From Pseudomonadota bacterium (GTDB taxonomy: Bacteria > Myxococcota_A > Polyangia > Haliangiales > Haliangiaceae): a stretch of 8,295 nucleotides of DNA. Where the stretch lies: positions 1 to 8,295 of the forward strand of contig JAEWJO010000806.1 of assembly GCA_023386455.1 (NCBI GenBank), given 5' to 3'. Under the pieces are notes generated by a model that was not told where the DNA came from, searched no databases, and saw nothing but the letters and a program-made list of their open reading frames with translations. Of the stretch, positions 1-7,375 are shown one piece after another (position 1 is the stretch's first letter; every line of letters starts with the position of its first letter). Both the position numbers and the translations under genes were made by a program.

Positions 1-1482
1 GCCGCGCAGGCCGCGGCCGCGTTCGAGTGCGCCGTGACCGCCGCGCAGAAGGAGGACATCGAGCTCGGTGTCGTCGAGGAGGTCGCGGCATCGGTGGTCG
101 CCCACGGCCGCGCCGCCGACGGCATGTCGACACTCGACACCGTGCGCGGTCTGCCGGGCAGTCATCTCTGCCTCGCCGTGCTGCTCGCGGCACGCCACGC
201 CACTGGCGACACGAGCGTGACCGACACGATGATCGACGACGAGCTCGCGGCCGCCGAGGTCGAGGCGCCGAGCTCCGCACTGCGGCTGCGCCGGCTCGAA
301 CGCCGCGCCCGCAAGCTGTCGCAGAGCGACCGGCTCGAGCTGATCGGCGAGCTCGAGGCACTCGCCGCGACCATCGCGGGCGAGGAGCTCGCGCCGGTCG
401 ATCGCGCGCGGCTTCACTTCCTGCGTGCGAGCCTGTGCGAGGAGGATCCGGACACCCGCGATCGCGCGGAGGCCGCCTATCGCCTCGGCCTGACGTTCCA
501 GCCGGGCCACACCGCGGCGGCGTGCCGGCTCGCGCTGCTCGTCCTCGATCGCGGCGACCAGACCGGCGCACTCGCCGAGATCGAGCGCGCGCTGCGCATC
601 GACGCGAATCACGGCATGGCGTGGCGCAACGCGGCGCGCATGCTCGACGCGCAGTCGCCGAGCCTCGGCGTCGTCGTCGGTCGCCTGCTCGATGCAGCGA
701 ACCCGGGCGCCGGCTCGGCCGCCGCCGGCGTCGCACCGCGTCTCGTCACCGCGACGGCGGAGGTCGCGCGCCACGATGTCCTCGCCGGTGTCTACGCGCA
801 CGGCCATCGCGTGAAGAACCTGCTCGGCATCATCGGCGCGCGCACGCGGTCGGCGCGCAAGCTCGCCGGCGAGCACGAGGTCGGCGACAAGCTGAAGGAC
901 CTCGAGAAGGACGTCACCGCGCTCTACGAGGAGTGGGCGCAGTACCTGCGATCGATGCAGTCGCCGACGCCGACCGTCGAGCTCGTCACGCTGTCGACGC
1001 TGCTCCACGAGACCGTGATCGCCGCGCAGGCCCGCACGCAGCACGTGCCGATCCAGCTCGAGCAGACCGCCGCGCTCCCCGACGTCCGCGGCGATCGCAT
1101 GCTGCTGCGCGAGGCGTTCCTCAACGTCATCTCCAACGCCGCCGAGGCGTGTGCCGCGTCGCAGGGCGACGTCCAGGTCCGCGTGCGCTCGATCGCGGGC
1201 CCCGGCGCGAGTGCGGCACCGATCGTCGAGATCGTCGTCGCCGATTCCGGCCCCGGCATCCCGCGCGCCCACCTCGGCCGGCTGTTCGTCCCGGGGTTCA
1301 CGACGAAGGAGACCGGGTCGGGCGTCGGTCTTGCGATCGCGGAGCGCGTCGTGTCGGCGCACCACGGCCGGATCACCGTCGACTCCGAGGAAGGGAAGGG
1401 AACGACGATCACGATCACGCTGCCGACCGACAAGCACGGGCTCGCCGTGCTACCCAGGTGGACGAGCGCGGAGAGAACATGA
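1..1482 (+). CDS. Cytosolic TPR-like sensor histidine kinase (5' partial)
   Basis: This is a sensor kinase that would autophosphorylate on histidine and pass the phosphate to the response regulator encoded next. The frame is open from base 1. The first in-window start codon, GTG at 34, has no Shine-Dalgarno sequence, and the helical Ala/Glu-rich sequence continues unbroken upstream of it, so the true start probably lies outside the window. The N-terminal half is helical with a TPR-like stretch (about bases 460-645, including ALAEIERALRID). The kinase core follows: an H-box HGHRVKNLL with the likely phospho-His codon at 805, an N-box FLNVISNAAEA (Asn codon at 1135), a G1 box DSGPGIP (1243), an F-box-like LFVPGFTTKE, and a G2 box GSGVGLAIAERV near 1318. 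No transmembrane helix, PAS or GAF domain is visible, so it probably senses through protein contacts in the cytoplasm. The H-box is intermediate between HisKA and HisKA_2/HWE types. Family call is firm; signal unknown. Confidence 0.88.
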   Translation, partial: AAQAAAAFECAVTAAQKEDIELGVVEEVAASVVAHGRAADGMSTLDTVRGLPGSHLCLAVLLAARHATGDTSVTDTMIDDELAAAEVEAPSSALRLRRLERRARKLSQSDRLELIGELEALAATIAGEELAPVDRARLHFLRASLCEEDPDTRDRAEAAYRLGLTFQPGHTAAACRLALLVLDRGDQTGALAEIERALRIDANHGMAWRNAARMLDAQSPSLGVVVGRLLDAANPGAGSAAAGVAPRLVTATAEVARHDVLAGVYAHGHRVKNLLGIIGARTRSARKLAGEHEVGDKLKDLEKDVTALYEEWAQYLRSMQSPTPTVELVTLSTLLHETVIAAQARTQHVPIQLEQTAALPDVRGDRMLLREAFLNVISNAAEACAASQGDVQVRVRSIAGPGASAAPIVEIVVADSGPGIPRAHLGRLFVPGFTTKETGSGVGLAIAERVVSAHHGRITVDSEEGKGTTITITLPTDKHGLAVLPRWTSAERT

Positions 1483-1487
1483 TGTTC
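1475..1487. repeat. Perfect 13-bp dyad across the kinase stop codon
   Basis: GAACAT (1475-1480), one central G, then ATGTTC (1482-1487) form a perfect inverted repeat. It overlaps the kinase TGA (1480-1482) and lies about 40 bp before the response-regulator start. It has the form of a small operator half-site pair. The GAAC-N5-GTTC spacing does not match the GAAC-N4-GTTC of Gram-positive LexA boxes. Its role, if any, is unknown. Confidence 0.4.
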
Positions 1488-1491
1488 ATTC

Positions 1492-1524
1492 CCCAGCGGA
1501 ACGAGCGGAGCGAGAGGAGCTGGG
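1492..1524 (+). promoter_or_regulatory. Ribosome binding site within a small inverted repeat
   Basis: AGAGGAG (1513-1519) lies 6 nt before the GTG at 1526. It is a good Shine-Dalgarno match and fixes that start. It overlaps the right side of an inverted repeat, CCCAGC (1492-1497) with GCTGGG (1519-1524), which has a 21-nt loop. If this forms in mRNA, the stem would end 1 nt before the start codon and could modulate translation of the regulator. The ribosome site is well supported; the structural role is inference. Confidence 0.5.
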
Positions 1525-1525
1525 T

Positions 1526-2950
<1,425 letters not shown>

Positions 2951-2965
2951 GGGTAAGCTTCGCCC

Positions 2966-3700
2966 ATGGGTATCTTCTCGAAGATCAAGAACGGCATCTC
3001 GAGCAAGGCCAATGCCGCGCTCGACAAGGCGGTCGATCCCGAGAAAGAGCTCGACATGGCGATCATGGAGCTCGAGGACGGTCGCAAGAAGGCGCTCGCC
3101 GAGCTCGTCACGTACAAGGCGACCGCGAAGACGCTCGACAACGATCTCGAGAAGTACAAGGCGAAGGCCGCCGAGTGGGAGAGGCGCGCGATGGTCGCCG
3201 TCCGCGCCGGCGACGACGAGGCCGCACGGACCGCGCTGCGCGAGAAGAAGGCGGCCGAGACCGAGTACGCGAAGATCGAGCGCGACAAGCACGAGGCCGC
3301 GAGCTACGCGATCCAGCTCAACAAGAGCCGCAAGGAGTTCGAGACGAAGCTCCAGATGCTGAAGCTCCGCAAGGGCACGCTCGCGACGCAGATCGCGGCG
3401 GCGCGCTCGGCCGGCGGCGACGCGTTCGGCAACGACTCGTCGGTGTGGGACCGCTTCAAGGCCGCCGAGGACCGGATCGATCAGGAAGCGATCGAGACCG
3501 AGGTCGACGCGGCGATGCGGGGTGAGGACGCGGAGGCGCAGGCGCTCGACGCGAAGCTCGCGGCGCTGCCGTCGACCGGCGAGGGCGGCGACGATCCGCT
3601 CACCGCGCTCAAGTCGAAGATGCTCGCCGACAAGGCCGCCAAGCAGAAGGCGCTCGCCGCGGGCGAGGCCGACAAGAAGCCGGACGGCGACAAGAAGTGA
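2966..3700 (+). CDS. pspA: PspA/IM30 family membrane-stress protein
   Basis: This 244-residue protein belongs to the PspA/Vipp1 (ESCRT-III-like) family, whose members bind and stabilise stressed inner membranes and form large oligomers. The start MGIFSKIKNGISSKANAAL (1-19) is the typical amphipathic membrane-binding helix and closely matches the MGIFSR-type start of E. coli PspA. The DP-K element near residues 24-27 and a long, highly charged helical hairpin (about 25-190) follow, including the AEDRIDQEAIETEVD segment characteristic of the family's later helices. A short linker rich in Gly and Asp (about 205-212) precedes PLTALKSKML and a Lys/Asp-rich tail. Length is near the family norm (about 220-260). 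The ATG is 15 nt after the regulator's stop. The ribosome site is weak (GGGTAAG, 2951-2957), so translational coupling is plausible. No convincing sigma-54 promoter is seen directly upstream, so expression probably comes from an operon promoter outside the window. E. coli-type pspB and pspC are not in the window. Confidence 0.93.
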   Translation: MGIFSKIKNGISSKANAALDKAVDPEKELDMAIMELEDGRKKALAELVTYKATAKTLDNDLEKYKAKAAEWERRAMVAVRAGDDEAARTALREKKAAETEYAKIERDKHEAASYAIQLNKSRKEFETKLQMLKLRKGTLATQIAAARSAGGDAFGNDSSVWDRFKAAEDRIDQEAIETEVDAAMRGEDAEAQALDAKLAALPSTGEGGDDPLTALKSKMLADKAAKQKALAAGEADKKPDGDKK

Positions 3701-4110
3701 TCATCTCGACGCACATCAACGCGCGCGCGGGGAGCGCGCCTGACGTCGACGAGGGGCTGTGCACGCGCCTGCGTGACCTCGCGCTCGTCGACCTCGACGC
3801 GCTGACGGTCGGGCTCGACGGCGAGCGCGGCCAGGAGATCGCGGGTGCGTACGCCGACGACGTCGCCGATGCGCTGCGCGAGGCGAGGGCGCGGCTCGCG
3901 GTCCTGCGCAAGGAGCTGGCCGGGCCCGACCCGCTGAACGTGCTCGACCTTACAGCCCGGCAGCGCGCGTCCGACGCCGGGCATGCCGGCGCCGAGCGGG
4001 TCAAGGATCGTCTGACCGCCCAGACCGAGGCGGCGCGGGCGTTTGCGCGGCTCGCTGGCCTCACCGCCGCGCTCGCTGGCAAGCTATTCGAGGCGGATCG
4101 CCGGCGATGA
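3697..4110 (+). CDS. Small helical protein coupled to pspA, function unknown
   Basis: This 137-residue protein is not recognised. It starts with GTG inside the GTGA that also contains the pspA stop, a 4-bp overlap typical of translational coupling. No independent ribosome site is visible. Codon third positions are strongly G/C, as in its neighbours, which supports real coding. After a short start (VIISTHINARAG) the rest is predicted helical and rich in Ala, Arg, Leu and Asp, with repeated DALREARARLAVLRKE-type heptads (about residues 58-75) and TAQTEAARAFARLAGLTAALAGKLF near the end. No signal peptide, transmembrane helix or metal motif is visible, so it is probably cytosolic and may bind PspA or another coiled-coil protein. 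It does not look like PspB, PspC or PspD. Being last in the cluster suggests a function in the same stress response; this is inference. Confidence 0.75.
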   Translation: MIISTHINARAGSAPDVDEGLCTRLRDLALVDLDALTVGLDGERGQEIAGAYADDVADALREARARLAVLRKELAGPDPLNVLDLTARQRASDAGHAGAERVKDRLTAQTEAARAFARLAGLTAALAGKLFEADRRR

Positions 4111-4141
4111 ATCTGCCGACCCAAAGCCTGGCGATGTGCTG

Positions 4142-4168
4142 TTGTCCAATGCTTGGTCGCCATATAGT
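4142..4168 (+). promoter_or_regulatory. Candidate promoter of the ECF sigma gene, with inverted repeats
   Basis: TTGTCC (4142-4147) and TATAGT (4163-4168) resemble -35 and -10 boxes of housekeeping sigma, with a short 15-nt spacer. The start ATG lies only 8 nt after the -10 box, so the transcript would be leaderless or nearly so; no Shine-Dalgarno sequence is seen. Two inverted repeats overlap it: TGGCGA (4129-4134) with TCGCCA (4157-4162), and CCAA-TGC-TTGG (4146-4156). These could bind a regulator. The 66-nt gap after the preceding gene holds nothing else clear. Confidence 0.38.
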
Positions 4169-4176
4169 GCCCTCCG

Positions 4177-4767
4177 ATGGGTGACGAGGATCCCGACCTC
4201 GATCGGGCTCGCAATGGTGACCGTGACGCTTTCGGTCGCCTTGTTCGACGCCATCAACGACGCGTGTACGCCGCTGCACTCCATATCCTCGGCAGCCATA
4301 GCGATGCCGACGACGCGACGCAGGAGACGTTCGTGCGCGCGTACAAGGGACTGCCGTCGTTCGACGGCCGCGCCGACTTCTTCACGTGGCTTTACCGGAT
4401 CACGGTGAACACGGCGCTCAACTCGCTTCGCGGCGGCAAGCGCGGCGCGGCGCTGTCGGAGCGCGGTGGGACCGAGGCGGCGCACGTCGGCGGACGTCCC
4501 GAGGCGCTCGGCCAGAACGCGCCCGATCCGGCGCAGAAGGCGCAGCATGGCTCGGAGGTCGCGCGCGTCCTCGAGGCAGTTGCCGAGCTCTCGCCGTCGC
4601 TGCGCGTGACGCTCGTGCTTGCCACGATCGAGGAGCTGCCTCACAAACAGATCGCCGAGATCCTGGAGATTCCTGAAGGCACCGTTGCGTGGCGCGTCAA
4701 CGAGGCGCGCCGCCTGCTGCGTCAGCGCCTCGCTGCGACAGAGCCCCTGTCCATGGCCCGTAAGTAA
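4177..4767 (+). CDS. ECF (RpoE-like) sigma-70 family factor
   Basis: This 196-residue protein has only the sigma-2 and sigma-4 domains typical of extracytoplasmic-function sigma factors, which direct RNA polymerase to stress promoters. Region 2 (about 16-85) has FGRLVRRHQRRVYAAALHIL, the region 2.2-like DADDATQETFVRAYKGLPSF, and WLYRITVNTALNSLR. A variable Gly/Ala-rich linker spans about 86-127. Region 4 (about 128-188) has LSPSLRVTLVLATIEELPHKQIAEIL and the recognition helix IPEGTVAWRVNEARRLLRQRL. Length is normal and no extra C-terminal domain is present. The start ATG lies just after a candidate -10 box, with no ribosome site. The next gene begins 4 nt after the stop and encodes a membrane protein, which is the usual sigma/anti-sigma layout. 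No GGAAC-type ECF promoter was found upstream, so autoregulation is not evident. Confidence 0.93.
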   Translation: MGDEDPDLDRARNGDRDAFGRLVRRHQRRVYAAALHILGSHSDADDATQETFVRAYKGLPSFDGRADFFTWLYRITVNTALNSLRGGKRGAALSERGGTEAAHVGGRPEALGQNAPDPAQKAQHGSEVARVLEAVAELSPSLRVTLVLATIEELPHKQIAEILEIPEGTVAWRVNEARRLLRQRLAATEPLSMARK

Positions 4768-4771
4768 CCCC

Positions 4772-6217
4772 ATGCCTGACGATCTGGACAACCTGCTTCG
4801 CACCGCGATGAAAACCCTGGACGATGGGGTTCCGTCGGGTTATTTCGAAGCCCTTCCGAATCAGACGCTCGCGCGTCTGGAGGGCAGTATGCAGCACGAT
4901 TCCTCGGGGACGTCGACGGAGAAACGCGATGCAGCAGCAGCGCCGCCGGTAGTTTCGGCGCCGATTTCTGGATCGCCCCAGCCAAGCTCGAGCTCGTCGA
5001 GCTCGTCGAACATGAGCATGAAAAAGGAAGAGCGCGAAGAAGACTCCGGTCTTCACGATATCCGCAACCTCGCGCAGTCGACCAAGCAGCGGCTGTCGAG
5101 CAAGCGTGTGACGACGAGCCCGATCTCCGACGAGGATGCGCTCGCGTCCGCGTCGGGTAGCTGGAAGAACATCGCGCTGCCTCAGCCGGCAAAGATGGTC
5201 TCGCTCCCCGAGATCGCCGACCTGCCGTCGAAGTCCGACGTCCTCGCCGCCGAGAAGGCCGCGAGGGACGCCGCCGTCGCCGCGAAGGAGGCCGAGAAGG
5301 TCGCCAAGGACGCGGAGAAGGCCGCGAAGAGGGCCGCGCGCGACTCGAAGAAGGACATCGCCGCCGTCGCGCCCGCCGCCACGGTGGCCGCGGTCGAGCC
5401 CGCTGCTGCCGCCCCGGCGAAGGTCGAGCGCAAGGCGTTCGCGCTGCCGTCGCAGCAGAAGAGCAGCAAGGGCCCGCTGTTCGCGGTCGTCGGTCTCGGC
5501 GTCGCCGCCGCGGCCGGTGGCGTCATCTACATGCAGATGAGCAAGAAGTCCGAGGAGCCTGCTCCGCAGGTCGCCGCGGCGCCTCCGCCGGCCAAGGTCG
5601 AGGTCACGACGACGCCGATCGAGCCCGCCGTCGCACCGGCGCCGCCGCCCATCGACACCGCCGCCACGGGATCCGCGGCCGCCGAGGAGCCGGTCGCCCA
5701 GATCGCCGCGCCCGAGCCGGAGCCCAAGGCCGAGGACAAGAAGGCGAAGGTCACGAAGAAGAAGGAGCACACCGTCGAGATCGTCGACGAGGGCAAGAAG
5801 GTGCCCGAGAAGGCTGCTCCCGCCGAGAAGAAGCTCGCTCCCGCGGCGAAGGGCGCCGGCGGCGAGGAGAGCGGCGAGCCGTCGTTCGATGCGCTGCTCA
5901 AGGAAGCCGGCGTCGACGACTCGAAGAAGGTGCAGAAGCCCACGCTCGACAAGAAGATGCTGTCGGGCGACGACTTCAAGAAGGGCATGTCGGGCGTCGC
6001 GGCCAAGGCGCAGGGCTGCTACGCCGGCACGCAGGGCACCGCGATGCTCAAGCTGACCATCTCGCCCGAGGGCAAGGTCTCGAAGGTGACGGTCGGAGGC
6101 GCGTTCGCCGGCAAGCCGGAAGCGGAGTGCGTCGCCGCCGCGGTCAAGGCCGCCACGTTCCCGCCGTGGGACGGTGGCCCGCAGAGCTTCAACTACTCCT
6201 ACATGCTCGCGGAATAA
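4772..6217 (+). CDS. Single-pass membrane protein with AgmX/TonB-like C-terminus; candidate anti-sigma factor
   Basis: This 481-residue protein starts 4 nt after the ECF sigma stop; the earlier open frame inside the sigma gene is spurious. The N-terminus carries VPSGYFEALPNQTLARL (20-36). This resembles a short VPxGYFExLP motif often seen at the start of proteins encoded after ECF sigma genes. An eight-serine run follows (72-79), then a Lys/Ala/Glu coiled coil (about 157-197) and one transmembrane helix (about 234-256, GPLFAVVGLGVAAAAGGVIY). A long Pro/Ala/Lys/Glu-rich spacer (about 257-395) leads to a C-terminal domain (about 405-481). That domain has GCYAG, LTISPEGKVSKVTVGG, EC and FPPWDGG, the pattern of AgmX/PglI or TonB-like C-terminal domains. 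C416 and C453 are the only cysteines and could form a disulfide if the domain is periplasmic. No zinc anti-sigma HxxxCxxC motif is present. The anti-sigma role rests on position and topology; a TonB-like energy transducer is the alternative. Confidence 0.82.
   Translation: MPDDLDNLLRTAMKTLDDGVPSGYFEALPNQTLARLEGSMQHDSSGTSTEKRDAAAAPPVVSAPISGSPQPSSSSSSSSNMSMKKEEREEDSGLHDIRNLAQSTKQRLSSKRVTTSPISDEDALASASGSWKNIALPQPAKMVSLPEIADLPSKSDVLAAEKAARDAAVAAKEAEKVAKDAEKAAKRAARDSKKDIAAVAPAATVAAVEPAAAAPAKVERKAFALPSQQKSSKGPLFAVVGLGVAAAAGGVIYMQMSKKSEEPAPQVAAAPPPAKVEVTTTPIEPAVAPAPPPIDTAATGSAAAEEPVAQIAAPEPEPKAEDKKAKVTKKKEHTVEIVDEGKKVPEKAAPAEKKLAPAAKGAGGEESGEPSFDALLKEAGVDDSKKVQKPTLDKKMLSGDDFKKGMSGVAAKAQGCYAGTQGTAMLKLTISPEGKVSKVTVGGAFAGKPEAECVAAAVKAATFPPWDGGPQSFNYSYMLAE
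4985..5008 (+). repeat. Serine-codon repeat (AGCTCGTCG units)
   Basis: Eight consecutive Ser codons (AGC and TCG) encode residues 72-79 of the candidate anti-sigma protein. The block is AGCTCG followed by two exact 9-bp AGCTCGTCG units. Unit number could vary without changing frame, so only linker length would change. Confidence 0.7.
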
Positions 6218-6221
6218 CCCC

Positions 6222-6249
6222 TTGAAGCCGAGCGCGGGGGCGGTATAGC
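6222..6249 (+). promoter_or_regulatory. Candidate promoter of the mesaconyl-CoA hydratase gene
   Basis: TTGAAG (6222-6227) and TATAGC (6244-6249) with a 16-nt spacer match a housekeeping sigma promoter. Transcription would start about 10 nt before the ATG at 6266, leaving almost no leader. No Shine-Dalgarno sequence is present, consistent with leaderless-type initiation. The -10 box falls in the loop of a strong dyad. Confidence 0.42.
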
Positions 6250-6263
6250 GTCCCGCCCTCGCG
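6233..6263. repeat. Strong inverted repeat surrounding the -10 box
   Basis: CGCGGGGGCGG (6233-6243) pairs with CCGCCCTCGCG (6253-6263): ten Watson-Crick pairs and one G-T around the 9-nt loop TATAGCGTC. It ends 2 nt before the start codon of the hydratase gene. It could be an operator over the promoter, a hairpin hiding the start region of a longer mRNA, or a terminator for the preceding gene. No T-run follows, so an intrinsic terminator is less likely. Confidence 0.55.
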
Positions 6264-6265
6264 TC

Positions 6266-7375
6266 ATGTCAAAGGTAGCGACCGGTCGTTATTTCGAGGA
6301 CTTCAGCATCGGCCAGCAGCTGGTGCACGCCGTGCCGCGCACGCTGCACGGCGGCGATATCTCGACATATATCTCTCTGACGGGTGACCGCCACCCGCTG
6401 GCCTCCTCCACCGAGCTTGCCCGCTCGCTTGGCTTCATGCGCGAGGTCGTCCCCGACCTGCTCGTGTTCCACATCGTGTTCGGCAAGTCGGTGCCGGACA
6501 TCTCGCACAACGCGACGGCGAACCTCGGGTATGCCGACGTCCGCTTCCTGCGGCCGGTCTATCCCGGCGACACGCTCGTCGCCGAGAGCGAGGTCATCGG
6601 CCTGCGCGAGGTGTCGAGCGGCGAGGCGGGCGTCGTCTACGTCCGCACGCGCGGCACGAACCAGAAGGGCCAGGAGGTCCTCTCGTTCATCCGCTGGGTC
6701 ATGATCCCCAAGCACGACAAGAACGCCGCGAAGGGCCTGAACCAGGTCCCGCCGCTGCCTGCCGTCGTCACGCCGGATCGCCTGCCGGTCCCCGAGTCGA
6801 TGAACCTGCAGCGCTTCCCGGATCTCGCGTGGGCGATGCCGCCGGGTGCGAAGTGGGACGACTACGAGGTCGGCGAGCGCCTGAACCATCCCGACGCGAT
6901 GACCGTCGAGGATGCCGACCACATGCAGGCGACCCGCCTGTACCACAACACCGCGCAGGTCCACTTCGACCAGCTCGCGATGGCGAACAGCAAGTTCGGC
7001 AAGCGCCTCGTCTACGGCGGCCACGTGATCAGCCTCGCGATGGCGCTGTCGCAGAACGGCCTCGGCACCGCGCTTCGCATCGCGGCATGGAACGGCGGCG
7101 CGCACGTCGCTCCGACGTTCGCCGGCGACACGCTGCGCGCGTTCACCGAGGTCGTCGAGAAGGCCGAGATTCCGGGCCGCCGCGACGTCGGTGCACTGCG
7201 CCTGCGCCTGAACGCGGTGAAGAACGTCCCCGGCCCCGAGCTGCCCGCGATCGCGTCGCTGCTCTCGGGCACGAAGGAGCCGCGGATCGTCCTCGAGCTC
7301 GACTACTGGGCGCTCCTGCCGCGCACCGCCGAGGTCTCCGGCCGGTTCACGCAGGCGTTCACGACGCCGCGCTGA
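6266..7375 (+). CDS. mch: Mesaconyl-CoA hydratase (tandem MaoC/hot-dog)
   Basis: This 369-residue tandem hot-dog protein resembles mesaconyl-CoA hydratase (beta-methylmalyl-CoA dehydratase), which interconverts mesaconyl-CoA and beta-methylmalyl-CoA in the ethylmalonyl-CoA pathway of acetate assimilation. Recalled family signatures are matched closely: FFEDF-like RYFEDFSIGQ (8-17), LLVFHIVFGKSVPDIS (65-80), NLGYADVRF, VYPGDTL (98-104), RWVMIPKHD, WDDYEVGE (197-204), HMQATRLYHNTAQVHF (219-234), VYGGHVISLA (249-258), FAGDTL and DVGALRLR. The C-terminal half carries N228 and H233 in the position of the catalytic Asp/His pair of R-hydratases. The N-terminal half has GDRHPLA, which keeps the Asp (D41) but lacks the motif's His. 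Length is normal for the family. It stands alone here, without the carboxylase/reductase, mutase, methylsuccinyl-CoA dehydrogenase or lyase of that pathway. Family is firm. The exact substrate is likely but could be another branched enoyl-CoA. The symbol follows usage in Rhodobacter. Confidence 0.85.
   Translation: MSKVATGRYFEDFSIGQQLVHAVPRTLHGGDISTYISLTGDRHPLASSTELARSLGFMREVVPDLLVFHIVFGKSVPDISHNATANLGYADVRFLRPVYPGDTLVAESEVIGLREVSSGEAGVVYVRTRGTNQKGQEVLSFIRWVMIPKHDKNAAKGLNQVPPLPAVVTPDRLPVPESMNLQRFPDLAWAMPPGAKWDDYEVGERLNHPDAMTVEDADHMQATRLYHNTAQVHFDQLAMANSKFGKRLVYGGHVISLAMALSQNGLGTALRIAAWNGGAHVAPTFAGDTLRAFTEVVEKAEIPGRRDVGALRLRLNAVKNVPGPELPAIASLLSGTKEPRIVLELDYWALLPRTAEVSGRFTQAFTTPR

Noticed and set aside
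1475..1487. Dyad read as a LexA (SOS) box
   Set aside because: The spacer is 5 nt between GAAC and GTTC rather than 4, and no SOS gene is nearby.
3481..4214. Minus-strand open frames opposite the small gene after pspA
   Set aside because: They run through the pspA 3' end and the intergenic promoter region with Arg/Ser-rich products, while the plus-strand frame is coupled to pspA.
6211..6252. GGAATAA and CGTC as an ECF-type promoter before the hydratase gene
   Set aside because: The boxes are about 31 nt apart, far longer than the roughly 16-17 nt used by ECF sigma factors.
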